DNA of 64,000 nt from Amycolatopsis sp. NBC_00345. GTDB lineage: Bacteria; Actinomycetota; Actinomycetes; Mycobacteriales; Pseudonocardiaceae. The notes under the pieces are model-generated. The model was not told the DNA's origin, searched no databases, and saw only the letters and a program-made list of their open reading frames with translations. This document shows positions 25,729-34,089 of the stretch, piece by piece (position 1 is the first letter of the stretch; every line of letters begins with the position of its first letter). Position numbers and translations under genes: made by a program. The stretch lies in NCBI RefSeq assembly GCF_036116635.1, contig NZ_CP107995.1, positions 2,728,001 through 2,792,000 of the forward strand, in the 5' to 3' direction.

Positions 25729-26535
25729 GTGCGCTCCCATTCGTATGACGACGTGCTGTCGGGCCCGCGGAAGCGGAAGGTGCCCGAGGTCCCGGCGGAA
25801 CCCGGACTGGTGGTCGAGGACCCGGCCAGCGGCTACTGCGGCGCGGTGGTGAAGATCGAGTACGGGAACGTCGTCCTCGAAGACGCGCGCGGCCGCCACC
25901 GGGTGTTCCCGCTCGGCCCGGCGGCGTTCCTGCTCGAAGGCAAGCCCGTCACCCTCGTCCCGGCGAAGAAGGCCGCGGCGCCGGTGAAGCGGGTGTCCGC
26001 GTCCGGCTCGGTGAAGGTGCAGGGCCTGCAGGCCCGCGTCGCCCGTGACTCCCGGATCTGGGTCGAGGGCAAGCACGACGCCGAGCTGGTCGAGCGCGTC
26101 TGGGGTCACGACCTGCGCGTCGAAGGCGTGGTCGTCGAGCCGCTGGACGGCGTCGACGTCCTGTCCGACCGCATCGCCGAGTTCGGCACCGGCCCCGGAC
26201 GGCGGCTCGGCGTGCTCGTCGACCACCTGGTCGCGGGGAGTAAGGAGTCCCGCCTCGTCGAGCAGGTCCGCGACGAGCAGGTGCTCGTCACCGGCCATCC
26301 GTACGTGGACATCTGGCAGGCCGTGAAGCCGTCGGCCGTCGGCATCCGGGAGTGGCCGAAGATCCCGCGCGGGATCGAGTGGAAAGTCGGCATCTGCGAC
26401 GCACTGGGCTGGGGCGAGACCTACGAAGGCTGGCAGCGGGTGCTGGCCGCGGTGAGCAGCTTCCGGGACCTCGAAACGCCGCTGATCGGCGCCGTCGAAC
26501 GGCTCATCGACTTCGTCACCGAACCGGCGGAGTAG
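25729..26535 (+). CDS. DUF3097 family protein with TOPRIM-like core
   Basis: 268 residues from a GTG. The N-terminus (PGLVVEDPASGYCGAVVKIEYGNVVLEDARGRHRVFPL) is a small beta domain. The central part has a TOPRIM-like pattern: glutamate in RIWVEGKHDAELVERVWG, VVVEPLDGVDVLSDRIAEF, and an aspartate pair region in RRLGVLVDHLVAGSKESRL. DUF3097 is conserved in actinobacteria but has no known function; a nucleic-acid role is inferred only from the TOPRIM-like core. Confidence 0.88.
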   Translation: MRSHSYDDVLSGPRKRKVPEVPAEPGLVVEDPASGYCGAVVKIEYGNVVLEDARGRHRVFPLGPAAFLLEGKPVTLVPAKKAAAPVKRVSASGSVKVQGLQARVARDSRIWVEGKHDAELVERVWGHDLRVEGVVVEPLDGVDVLSDRIAEFGTGPGRRLGVLVDHLVAGSKESRLVEQVRDEQVLVTGHPYVDIWQAVKPSAVGIREWPKIPRGIEWKVGICDALGWGETYEGWQRVLAAVSSFRDLETPLIGAVERLIDFVTEPAE

Positions 26536-26626
26536 GCCGATTATGTCCTGTTTGTCCAAGGTCACGCGTCGGTCACGTCGGGTCACCTGCCCGGTGCGAA
26601 CCGGCGCGATCTGAGAGCATGAGGCC

Positions 26627-27061
26627 ATGGCAGCGGCTCTGATCTGGCTGATCATCGGCATCGTCCTGATGATCGCGGAAGTGCTCTCCGGCGACTTCGT
26701 CCTGATCATGCTGGGGGTCGCCGCGTTGCTCGGCGCCGGCTCCGAGGCGATCACCGGGAACCTGTTCATCGACGTCGCCGTGTTCGCCGTCAGCTCGGTC
26801 GGGCTGATCGTGCTCGCGCGCCCCGCGCTGAAGCGCCGCTTCCTCGCCGGCTCCCATATAGCCACCGGCATCGACGCGCTCGTCGGCGCCCGCGCCGTGG
26901 TCGTGTCCACAGTGGACTACGATGCCGGCCAGGTGAAGATCGGCGGCGAGGTCTGGTCCGCCCGCGCCGTGCACGAGGCGCAGCCGCCCATCGCGCCCGG
27001 CACCAGTGTCACCGTCGTCGAGATCTCCGGTGCCACCGCGGTGGTGGACATCCTCTCGTGA
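26627..27061 (+). CDS. NfeD family membrane protein
   Basis: 144 residues. Two or three hydrophobic helices occupy the first 65 residues (ALIWLIIGIVLMIAEVLSGDFVLIMLGVAALLGAG, FIDVAVFAVSSVGLIVLARPAL). A C-terminal OB-fold domain follows (LVGARAVVVSTVDYDAGQVKIGGEVWSARA ... VTVVEISGATAVVDIL). NfeD proteins partner with SPFH/stomatin proteins in membrane microdomains, and a stomatin gene follows after 45 bases. Confidence 0.92.
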   Translation: MAAALIWLIIGIVLMIAEVLSGDFVLIMLGVAALLGAGSEAITGNLFIDVAVFAVSSVGLIVLARPALKRRFLAGSHIATGIDALVGARAVVVSTVDYDAGQVKIGGEVWSARAVHEAQPPIAPGTSVTVVEISGATAVVDILS

Positions 27062-27106
27062 CCACGAAACGTCCAGGAAAACGGTACTAGGTAAGGGGAA
27101 AATCTC

Positions 27107-28519
27107 TTGTCGACAATAGCGATCGTCGTGGTCGCGCTGCTGGCCCTGTTCGTCATCATCACGGTGGTCAAGGCGATCATGGTGGTGCCCCAGGCGCAGT
27201 CGGCGGTGATCGAGCGCCTCGGCCGGTTCCGCACGGTCGCCTCGCCCGGCCTGACGTTCCTGGTGCCGTTCCTGGACAAGGTCCGCGCGCGCATCGACCT
27301 GCGCGAGCAGGTGGTCTCGTTCCCGCCGCAGCCGGTGATCACCGAGGACAACCTGACGGTGAACATCGACACCGTCGTGTACTTCCAGGTCACCGACTCG
27401 CGCGCCGCGGTGTACGAGATCTCGAACTACATCATCGGCGTCGAGCAGCTCACCACCACCACGCTCCGCAACGTGGTCGGCGGCATGAGCCTGGAGGAGA
27501 CGCTGACCTCCCGCGACGCGATCAACACGCAGCTGCGCGGGGTGCTCGACGAGGCCACCGGCCGCTGGGGCATCCGCGTCGCCCGCGTCGAGCTGAAGGC
27601 GATCGAGCCACCCGCGTCGATCCAGGACTCGATGGAGAAGCAGATGCGCGCCGACCGGGAGAAGCGCGCGATGATCCTCACCGCGGAAGGCCAGCGGGAG
27701 TCCTCCATCAAGACCGCGGAAGGCCAGAAGCAGAGCCAGATCCTCTCCGCGGAAGGCCAGAAGCAGGCGGCGATCCTCGCGGCCGAGGCCGAGCGGCAGT
27801 CCCGCATCCTGCGCGCGCAGGGTGAACGCGCCGCCCGCTACCTGCAGGCGCAGGGCCAGGCGAAGGCGATCGAGAAGGTGTTCGCCGCCATCAAGGCCGG
27901 CCGCCCGACGCCCGAGGTGCTCGCGTACCAGTACCTGCAGACCCTGCCGCAGCTGGCGCAGGGCGACGCGAACAAGGTCTGGATGATCCCCAGCGACTAC
28001 GGCAAGGCCCTCGAAGGCTTCGCCCGCGCGCTCGGCGCCCCCGGCGACGACGGCGTCTTCCGTTACGAGCCGCCGAAGGACGACAGCCCCCAGCGGCCCG
28101 AACTCGAAGACGAAGAGGTCGCCGGCTGGTTCGACACCTCCACCGACCCGAAGGTCGCCGAGGCCGTCGCCGCCGCGGAAGCCGTGGCCCGCAAGGAGGT
28201 TCCGGGCCCGCTCGGCTCCGAGCACCCCCGCCGTGCCATCGGTGCCGTGGTCCCGGCCGCGCCGGTCGAAGAGGAAGAGGACGAGATCCCGGCCCCCGCG
28301 CCGCAGCCCTCGACCCCGCCGCCAGGGGTCCAGCAGCGCCCGCAGCAGGCCCCGCCGTCGCTCCCGCAGCCGCAGCAGCCGCCCACCCCGCCGGGCGGCC
28401 CGTACCAGGGCCCGCCGGCCCAGTTCGGCGGCGGCCAGCCGGGCCAGGGCAGCGGCCCGTTCCCGCAGCAGGGCCCGTTCGGCGGCCCGCAGGGCGGACC
28501 TCCGCCGCAGCAGCGCTGA
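27107..28519 (+). CDS. SPFH/Band 7 (stomatin-like) protein with Pro/Gln-rich tail
   Basis: 470 residues from a TTG at 27107 with AAGGGG ten bases upstream. An N-terminal membrane anchor (IAIVVVALLALFVIITVV) is followed by the Band 7 domain (VPQAQSAVIERLGRFRTVASPGLTFLVPF ... RIDLREQVVSFPPQPVITEDN). Then comes an Ala/Glu/Gln coiled coil with repeated AEGQ units (about 185-250). The last 100 residues are a low-complexity Pro/Gln/Gly tail, longer than in typical stomatins. Stomatins oligomerise and scaffold membrane domains; the NfeD neighbour is the usual partner. Confidence 0.93.
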   Translation: MSTIAIVVVALLALFVIITVVKAIMVVPQAQSAVIERLGRFRTVASPGLTFLVPFLDKVRARIDLREQVVSFPPQPVITEDNLTVNIDTVVYFQVTDSRAAVYEISNYIIGVEQLTTTTLRNVVGGMSLEETLTSRDAINTQLRGVLDEATGRWGIRVARVELKAIEPPASIQDSMEKQMRADREKRAMILTAEGQRESSIKTAEGQKQSQILSAEGQKQAAILAAEAERQSRILRAQGERAARYLQAQGQAKAIEKVFAAIKAGRPTPEVLAYQYLQTLPQLAQGDANKVWMIPSDYGKALEGFARALGAPGDDGVFRYEPPKDDSPQRPELEDEEVAGWFDTSTDPKVAEAVAAAEAVARKEVPGPLGSEHPRRAIGAVVPAAPVEEEEDEIPAPAPQPSTPPPGVQQRPQQAPPSLPQPQQPPTPPGGPYQGPPAQFGGGQPGQGSGPFPQQGPFGGPQGGPPPQQR

Positions 28520-28525
28520 CACACG

Positions 28526-28604
28526 CCCCAATGTGGCGTTGGTTGCGTTGAACGCACCCAATGTGGCGTTCGGTGCGTCCAACGCACCGAACGCCACATT
28601 GGGG
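28526..28604. terminator. Long perfect hairpin with a duplicated left arm, between convergent genes
   Basis: A 22-bp left arm beginning CCCAATGTGGCGTTCGG (28557-28578) pairs perfectly with the right arm at 28582-28603. An extra partial copy of the left arm (CCCCAATGTGGCGTT) lies at 28526-28540. The element fills the gap between the stomatin stop and the convergent MFS stop, so it likely ends transcription from both sides. Confidence 0.75.
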
Positions 28605-28615
28605 CGCTCCGGACC

Positions 28616-29959
28616 TCAGCGGGCGTAGACGCTCGGGTCGGTGATGTCGGACTTCGACCGGTCCGGCAGCGCGATCACACACAGGACCGTGACCACGGCT
28701 GACGCCACGATGTAGATCGAGATCGAGTACGGCGTGCCCGTCTCGTGCAGCAGCCAGGTCGCCAGCAACGGCGCCGGGCCACCCGCGAACACCGACGCCA
28801 GCTGGTAACCGAGCCCCGCGCCGCCGTACCGCAGATGCGTCGGGAAGCTTTCGCCGATCAACGCGGCCTGCGGCCCGTACTGCATCGCGTGCGCGACCAG
28901 CGAGACGATGATCGCGACGAAGATCAACGCGTGCCCGGCGTGGCTCAGCACCGTGAAGTAGGGGAAGGCGATCGCGGCCGTCAGCACGGAACCGGTGAGG
29001 TAGACCCGTTTTCGCCCGATCCGGTCGGACAGCTGGGAGAACACCGGGATCAGCACCAGCTCGGCGGCGGCGCCGACGAGCACCGCGTTGAGCACGAACG
29101 TGTTGCTGAAGTCCGGTCGCTGCACCACGTACACGAGCACGTAGCTGGTGAACAGGTAGAACGGCAACTGCTCGCTGAACCGCAGCCCGGCCGAGAGCAG
29201 GATCTCGCGCCAGTGGTGGCGCACCGCGTCCTTCACCGGCGCGCGGGAGGTCTTCTTCTCCGCCACCACCGCGGCGAACATCGGCGTCTCCAGGATCCGC
29301 AGCCGGATCACCAGGCCGATGCCCACGAGCACCAGGCTCAGCAGGAACGGGATCCGCCAGCCCCACGCGTCGAAGTCCTCGCGGGAGAGCGTCGCCGACA
29401 GCAACGTCATGCCGCCCGTGCCGAGCACCAGCCCCACCGGGACGCCGACCTGAGCGAAGCTCGCCAGCAGCCCGCGACGGCGCTGGTCACCCCATTCCAT
29501 CGCGAGCAGCACCGAGCCGCTCCACTCACCGCCGATCGCGATGCCCTGCACCAGCCGCAGCAGCACCAGGATCAACGGCGCGGCGAACCCGATCGACGCC
29601 GTGCCCGGCAGCACCCCGACCACGGCCGAGGACAGGCCCATCAGCAGCAGCGTGACGATCAGCGTGGTCTTGCGCCCGAGCCGGTCGCCCCAGTGCCCGA
29701 AGATCGCCGCGCCCACCGGCCGCGCCGCGAACCCGACCGCGTAGGTCGCGAAGGACTGCATCACCCCGGCGTAACCCGTGGACGAGGGGAAGAACAGATG
29801 CGGGAAGACGAGTGCCGCGGCCGTGTTGTAGAGGAAGAAGTCGTACCACTCGATGGTCGTGCCGATCGACCCGGCGAAGGCCGCCCGCCGCACTTGGACC
29901 CGGCGGTTTTTAGCGGAAGCGTCGGCTGACCGGGTGACTTCGTTGTCGCCTAGAACCAT
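28616..29959 (-). CDS. MFS transporter, metabolite:H+ symporter (MHS) family
   Basis: 447 residues and 12 predicted hydrophobic helices. MHS marks are present: FAGSIGTTIEWYDFFLYNTAAALVFP at helix 1, GHWGDRLGRKTTL in loop 2-3, GIAIGGEWSGSVLLAMEWG in helix 4-5 and SDRIGRKRVYLTG in loop 8-9. Family members import organic acids such as shikimate, citrate, alpha-ketoglutarate or aromatic acids together with protons. The ATG at 29959 has GAGG upstream; one at 29977 is an alternative. The operator-like repeat at 29986-30001 lies just upstream. Confidence 0.93.
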   Translation of the reverse strand: MVLGDNEVTRSADASAKNRRVQVRRAAFAGSIGTTIEWYDFFLYNTAAALVFPHLFFPSSTGYAGVMQSFATYAVGFAARPVGAAIFGHWGDRLGRKTTLIVTLLLMGLSSAVVGVLPGTASIGFAAPLILVLLRLVQGIAIGGEWSGSVLLAMEWGDQRRRGLLASFAQVGVPVGLVLGTGGMTLLSATLSREDFDAWGWRIPFLLSLVLVGIGLVIRLRILETPMFAAVVAEKKTSRAPVKDAVRHHWREILLSAGLRFSEQLPFYLFTSYVLVYVVQRPDFSNTFVLNAVLVGAAAELVLIPVFSQLSDRIGRKRVYLTGSVLTAAIAFPYFTVLSHAGHALIFVAIIVSLVAHAMQYGPQAALIGESFPTHLRYGGAGLGYQLASVFAGGPAPLLATWLLHETGTPYSISIYIVASAVVTVLCVIALPDRSKSDITDPSVYAR

Positions 29960-29985
29960 GTTTCGCACACCTCTCATGACTGGCG

Positions 29986-30001
29986 TCACACCATAGTGTG
30001 A
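29986..30001. promoter_or_regulatory. Inverted repeat TCACACCATAGTGTGA upstream of the MFS gene
   Basis: Six-base half-sites TCACAC/GTGTGA flank four bases, 27 bases upstream of the MFS start. The size and symmetry fit a dimeric repressor site. The cognate regulator is not evident; the TetR gene at 30639 is the nearest candidate. Confidence 0.5.
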
Positions 30002-30023
30002 GGTATGCGTGAGCGTTTGACGA

Positions 30024-30536
30024 CTAGGTGACTGTCCGCTCCCACCGGACCTCACCGTCCTCGACGATCCCGGTCGGCGTGAGCCCGACGCGCCGCGCGA
30101 CGGCGGCCGAGGCGGCATGCCCCGGGTGGATGTGCGCGAAGACGCCGGTGACGCCCTGCGCGTCCAGCCAGCCGACCACCAGCGCCGCGGCTTCCCGGGC
30201 CAGCCCCTGGCCCTGCCGCCGCGCGTCGATCACCCACGCGACCTCCGCGGACGCACGGTCCCGGCCGGCGGTCGCCTGCACGAACCCGGCCGCCAGCCCG
30301 TCCCCGGTATGGCGCACCACCCAGTTCAGCCACCACTGGCTCCCGTCCTCGGACCGCCCGACGGCCTGCCGGGCATACCGGGCGCGCAGCTCGTCGAGCG
30401 TCGGTGGCTGGCCGCCCGTGAAGGCGTACAGCCGCGGGTCGGCCAGTACGGGGTGCATCTCGTCGGCATGCCCGGCTCGCAAGGGTTCCAGGCTCAGCCG
30501 GACACCGGTCAGCGGCTCGGCCCGCAGCTCCTCCAT
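30024..30536 (-). CDS. GNAT family N-acetyltransferase (RimJ/RimL-like)
   Basis: 170 residues from the ATG at 30536. It follows the RimJ-like layout: LTGVRLSLEPLRAGHADEMHPVLADPRLYAFTGG at the N-terminus, then AEVAWVIDARRQGQGLAREAAALVVGWL containing the acetyl-CoA loop R-R-Q-G-Q-G-L-A, and HPGHAASAAVARRVGLTPTG near the end. RimJ-type enzymes acetylate protein N-termini or small amines; the target here is unknown. It reads toward the MFS gene. Confidence 0.88.
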   Translation of the reverse strand: MEELRAEPLTGVRLSLEPLRAGHADEMHPVLADPRLYAFTGGQPPTLDELRARYARQAVGRSEDGSQWWLNWVVRHTGDGLAAGFVQATAGRDRASAEVAWVIDARRQGQGLAREAAALVVGWLDAQGVTGVFAHIHPGHAASAAVARRVGLTPTGIVEDGEVRWERTVT

Positions 30537-30638
30537 GACCCGGAGCCTAGTGCCGGAAAAGGGGCTCTCCTCGGTGTTTTCACGCTGTAACACGTGCTCA
30601 GCGTGCTGGCGGACGGGGCCCGGCTACCATCGGGCACC

Positions 30639-31229
30639 GTGACGGATCCGAAACCGCTGCGCGCCGACGCCCGGCGTAACCGGGTCAAAGTGCTCGAAGC
30701 CGCCGAGACGGTGTTCGCGGCCAAGGGCACCAGCGCGCCGACCGAGGAGGTCGCGCGCGAGGCCGGCGTCGGCGTCGGCACGGTGTTCCGGCACTTCCCG
30801 ACCAAGGAGGCGCTGCTCGAGGCGGTCCTCCACGCGCGGCTGCATCGGTTCGTCGACGAGGCGGAGGCGGTCGTCGCGCAGAACTCGGCCGACCCGGGCG
30901 CCGCGTTCTTCTCGTTCCTGACCAGCTGGGTCGAGATGTCCAGCGCCAAGACCGCCTACTTCGAGGCGCTCAGCGCGGCGGGCGTGGACGTGGAGTTCGC
31001 CGGGCACGAGATCGGCGTCCGGCTGACCGGGGCACTCGGCGTGCTGCTGAGCCGCGCGCAGGAAGCCGGCGCGGTGCGGGCCGACCTCGTCGTGGGCGAG
31101 CTGATCCCGGTGATCATCGGCACCGCCAAGGCGGCCGAGCACGTCGGCGCCGACGGCGCCCTGCGCGACCGCATCATCTCGGTCCTCTTCGACGGCCTTC
31201 GCCCGGCCGTCGCACACCACCGGGCCTGA
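30639..31229 (+). CDS. TetR family transcriptional regulator
   Basis: 196 residues from a GTG at 30639. The DNA-binding domain reads RADARRNRVKVLEAAETVFAAKGTSAPTEEVAREAGVGVGTVFRHFPTKEALLEAV. The C-terminal part (FFSFLTSWVEMSSAKTAYFEAL, GALGVLLSRAQEAGAVRADLVVGELIPVIIGTAKA) is of the SbtR-like type. It is divergent from the GNAT gene, with about 100 bases between starts, so it may regulate that gene and the MFS gene beyond it. Confidence 0.88.
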   Translation: MTDPKPLRADARRNRVKVLEAAETVFAAKGTSAPTEEVAREAGVGVGTVFRHFPTKEALLEAVLHARLHRFVDEAEAVVAQNSADPGAAFFSFLTSWVEMSSAKTAYFEALSAAGVDVEFAGHEIGVRLTGALGVLLSRAQEAGAVRADLVVGELIPVIIGTAKAAEHVGADGALRDRIISVLFDGLRPAVAHHRA

Positions 31230-31252
31230 GCGGCGGCGGCCGTCTATCGCGG

Positions 31253-32032
31253 TCAGTTGTGTGGGGAGAAGGCCGAGCCGACCGGTTCCAGCGTCGGCCG
31301 CTTCGGGCTGAGGGTGTCGCCGGAGGACTCGCCGCGCAGCCGCCGCTGCACCCACGGCATCGCGTGCTCACGGCTCCACCGCAGGTTCTCCGCCCGCCGT
31401 TCGCGCGCGCTGAGCTCCGGCCGCGGGCCGAGCCGGGCCGGAGTGAGATCGTGCTCCACCCCGAGCCGGCCCAGTAAGTCGATCGCGATCTCGTTGTGGC
31501 CCAACCCGTTCAGGTGCAGCCGGTCCGCGGACCACAGCCGCCGGTCGCGCAGCTGCCGCATGGCCCACATGTCCACCAGCAGCGCGCCGTGCCGGGCGGC
31601 GATACCGCGGACGTGCTCGTTGTAGATCGCGACGCGGCCGCGGATGGTGCGGAACAGCGCGTCCTCGACCCCGTCGACGCCGGTGAAGAGCACAACCCGC
31701 GCGCCGCCGGCCCGCAGCCGCTCGACGGTGCCCTCGTAGGCGTCGGTCAGCGCGTCGACGTCCACCTTCGGGCGCATCAGGTCGTTGCCGCCCGCGTACA
31801 ACGTGACCAGGTCCGGCGCCATGGCGAGCGCCGGCTCCACCTGCTCGGCCAGCACCTGCGACAGCAGCTTGCCGCGGATGGCGAGATTGGCGTAACGGAA
31901 CTCCGGGTCCCGCGCGCCCAGCACCTCGGCGACGCGGTCGGCCCAGCCCCGCACGCCGTTCGGCGCCGAGGGGTCCTCGTCGCCGACGCCCTCGGTGAAG
32001 GAGTCACCCAAACAAACTAAGCGGTTGGTCAC
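31253..32032 (-). CDS. SGNH/GDSL hydrolase (esterase/lipase)
   Basis: 259 residues from a GTG at 32032 with AGGA eight bases upstream. Block I LVCLGDSFTEGVGD carries the nucleophilic serine; block II glycine in YANLAIRGKLL; block III asparagine in LYAGGNDLMRP; block V DRLHLNGLGHNEIA with Asp and His. All four SGNH residues are therefore present. No signal peptide, so it is likely cytoplasmic. The C-terminal 70 residues are hydrophilic and Arg-rich. Substrate unknown (ester or acyl thioester). Confidence 0.92.
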   Translation of the reverse strand: MTNRLVCLGDSFTEGVGDEDPSAPNGVRGWADRVAEVLGARDPEFRYANLAIRGKLLSQVLAEQVEPALAMAPDLVTLYAGGNDLMRPKVDVDALTDAYEGTVERLRAGGARVVLFTGVDGVEDALFRTIRGRVAIYNEHVRGIAARHGALLVDMWAMRQLRDRRLWSADRLHLNGLGHNEIAIDLLGRLGVEHDLTPARLGPRPELSARERRAENLRWSREHAMPWVQRRLRGESSGDTLSPKRPTLEPVGSAFSPHN

Positions 32033-32227
32033 AGCCGTGATCCTAACGCAGGCCACGACGCGGTCCGCGTCGGCTGAAGCGTGGCCAGGGAAGGGATCGG
32101 CGGTGCCGGGGCCGACCGGGCGTCGCGGGCGTCGAACCGGACCCCCGGGACAAGAACGGCGTCCGGCGCGTTCCGGCCCCCGCCGGGGATCTCGCCAAGC
32201 CGGGCCGTTGCGGGGAGACTGAGCGCC

Positions 32228-32266
32228 ATGACCATCCCGGAACGTCCTGCTGAAGGGGCCCGCTGA
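32228..32266 (+). CDS. Possible 12-residue leader peptide before nadK
   Basis: A short frame (MTIPERPAEGAR) starts at an ATG preceded by GGGGAGACTGAGCGCC and stops two bases before the NAD kinase start. The nadK ribosome site (GAAGGGG) lies inside this small frame, so its translation would couple to or compete with nadK. With so short a frame, chance is a real alternative. Confidence 0.3.
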   Translation: MTIPERPAEGAR

Positions 32267-32268
32267 CC

Positions 32269-33171
32269 ATGCACTCCGCAGGCCTGGTGCTGCACCCGCG
32301 ACGGGACTCGGCGGCGGCCGTCGCCGCGGTCCTCGGGTGGGCGACCAACCGGGGCATCGAGATCCTCGGCATCGCGGACGAGATCGACCGGCTGGACTGC
32401 GCCGCCGTGCCGGTCACGGCCGCCGAGCTGGGCAGCCGGTCCGACCTGGTGGTCAGCCTCGGCGGCGACGGGACCATGCTGCGCGCGATGCGGCTGGCCG
32501 ACCGCCAGCGCGCCCCGGTACTCGGTGTCAACCTGGGCAAGCTCGGCTTCCTGGCCGAGGTCGACGTGCCCGACCTGCCCGGCGCGCTGTCGGCCATCGA
32601 CGGGCAGGACTTCACCGTCGAGCCCCGCCTGGCCGTCGACGCGACGCTGCGGGGCCAGACCGTGACCGCGTTCAACGACGTGGCCGTGGTCCGGGTGCCG
32701 GGGGACGGCAGCGCCGTGGTCGCGGTGCGGGTCAACGACCAGCCGTTCGTCAGCTACGCGGCCGACGCGGTGATCGTGGCCACCCCGACGGGCTCGACCG
32801 CGTACAGCTTCTCCGCCGGCGGCCCGATCACCAGCCCGGCCGTCGAGGCGTTGCTCGTCACACCCGCGGCGCCGCATTCGGCGTACAGCCGCGGTGTGGT
32901 CCTGTCCGTGCACGACACGGTGGCGCTGGAGGTGCTGCCCTCCAGCGGCCGGCTGGCCGTCGAGGTGGACGGGCAGGTCGCCGGGTACGTCGAGCCTGGT
33001 GACAGCATCGACCTGCGGTCCCGGCCCAGCGCCGCGCGGGTCGTCCGGCTCGGCATGACCACGTTCTTCCAGCGCGCCCGCCGCAAACTGCGCCTCACCG
33101 ACTCCGCGGAGATCCCGTCCGTCTGGCCCGGCGATCGTGGCCTTTCGGGCGATGATCTGCCGATCGGGTGA
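32269..33171 (+). CDS. nadK: NAD kinase
   Basis: 300 residues. Phosphorylates NAD to NADP. The diagnostic GGDGT motif lies at residues 65-69 (VVSLGGDGTMLRAMRL) and the glycine-rich second motif in ATPTGSTAYSFSAGGPITSP. LGVNLGKLGFLAEV is also a NAD kinase landmark. The C-terminus carries 25 extra residues. In many actinomycetes nadK lies between tlyA and recN, but here it stands alone, flanked by an SGNH hydrolase and a protease. This may be a second NAD kinase copy. Confidence 0.93.
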   Translation: MHSAGLVLHPRRDSAAAVAAVLGWATNRGIEILGIADEIDRLDCAAVPVTAAELGSRSDLVVSLGGDGTMLRAMRLADRQRAPVLGVNLGKLGFLAEVDVPDLPGALSAIDGQDFTVEPRLAVDATLRGQTVTAFNDVAVVRVPGDGSAVVAVRVNDQPFVSYAADAVIVATPTGSTAYSFSAGGPITSPAVEALLVTPAAPHSAYSRGVVLSVHDTVALEVLPSSGRLAVEVDGQVAGYVEPGDSIDLRSRPSAARVVRLGMTTFFQRARRKLRLTDSAEIPSVWPGDRGLSGDDLPIG

Positions 33172-33203
33172 ACTTTTTACCAGTGCCGTCCGTCTAGGGA
33201 GTT

Positions 33204-34070
33204 GTGAAGAACAGTTCCGGCCGACGGCCGGCCCGTCACGGCGCGATGGCTCTTGCCATCGTTGTCGGCGCGGGCCTGGCCGGCGCCTACGTCAGTGTTC
33301 AGAAGGTGGAGGCGGCGGACGCGCACCCGGAGGCCTCGGGCGCAACCGGGCAGAGCGCCCAGCCCGGGTCCGGGGCCGGGCCCGCACCTGGACCGGCGCT
33401 GCCCCCTCGCGTGGTGCCGTTCAACGCGAAGCTGCACTCCGACAACATCCCCCTGCCGACCGGCGGGGTGCGCAGCGGCGGCTGCAGCGGCTCGCTGATC
33501 GCCTCGGACTGGATCATCACCGCCGGGCACTGCTTCCACGACGTCAACATGGTCCGCACCGGCGGGAAACCGGACTTCACGATGAACGTGACCATCGGGA
33601 AGGTCACCAACGCCGACCCGCGCGGGCACGTGGTGCAGGTCGTGGACGTGCGCCAGTCGCCGGTCAACGACCTCGCACTGGCCCGGCTGAGCACCCCGAT
33701 CACCGACATCAAGCCGCTGACCCTGCCGGACCGCGCGCCGAAGGTCGACGACCCGCTGTCCTTCGCCGGCTGGGGCGCGCTCTCGGCCACCGACACCGTC
33801 CAGTCCGACCACCTCAAGCACGGCCGGTTCACGGTGAAGAAGGTGCACCAGTACGAGCTCGAGATCGACTCGATCGACCCGCGGACCGTCGAGAACAGCC
33901 CGTGCCCCGACGACTCCGGCTCGCCGTACTTCATCCCCGACGGCGACCAGAACGGCCAGATCGTGGCGGTCGAGAACAACGGCCCGGACTGCCCCCAGCC
34001 GGGCCTGGAGACCACCGCCCGCGTCGACGCCGTGATCGGCTGGATCCACAAGCAGATCGACGGCTCCTGA
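33204..34070 (+). CDS. Secreted trypsin-like serine protease (S1 family)
   Basis: 288 residues from a GTG at 33204. An N-terminal signal or anchor helix (GAMALAIVVGAGLAGAYVSV) is followed by a Pro/Gly/Ala-rich spacer, and the protease domain begins near residue 72. Catalytic residues: His in WIITAGHCFHDV, Asp in SPVNDLALARL, Ser in PCPDDSGSPYFIP. The last motif is DDSGSP where most S1 enzymes have GDSGGP, so both flanking glycines differ. The start GTG is only two bases after GGGAGTT, so an ATG at 33246 remains possible. Likely acts outside the cell. Confidence 0.9.
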   Translation: MKNSSGRRPARHGAMALAIVVGAGLAGAYVSVQKVEAADAHPEASGATGQSAQPGSGAGPAPGPALPPRVVPFNAKLHSDNIPLPTGGVRSGGCSGSLIASDWIITAGHCFHDVNMVRTGGKPDFTMNVTIGKVTNADPRGHVVQVVDVRQSPVNDLALARLSTPITDIKPLTLPDRAPKVDDPLSFAGWGALSATDTVQSDHLKHGRFTVKKVHQYELEIDSIDPRTVENSPCPDDSGSPYFIPDGDQNGQIVAVENNGPDCPQPGLETTARVDAVIGWIHKQIDGS

Positions 34071-34089
34071 GCGCCGGCGGGCCGGTCGC

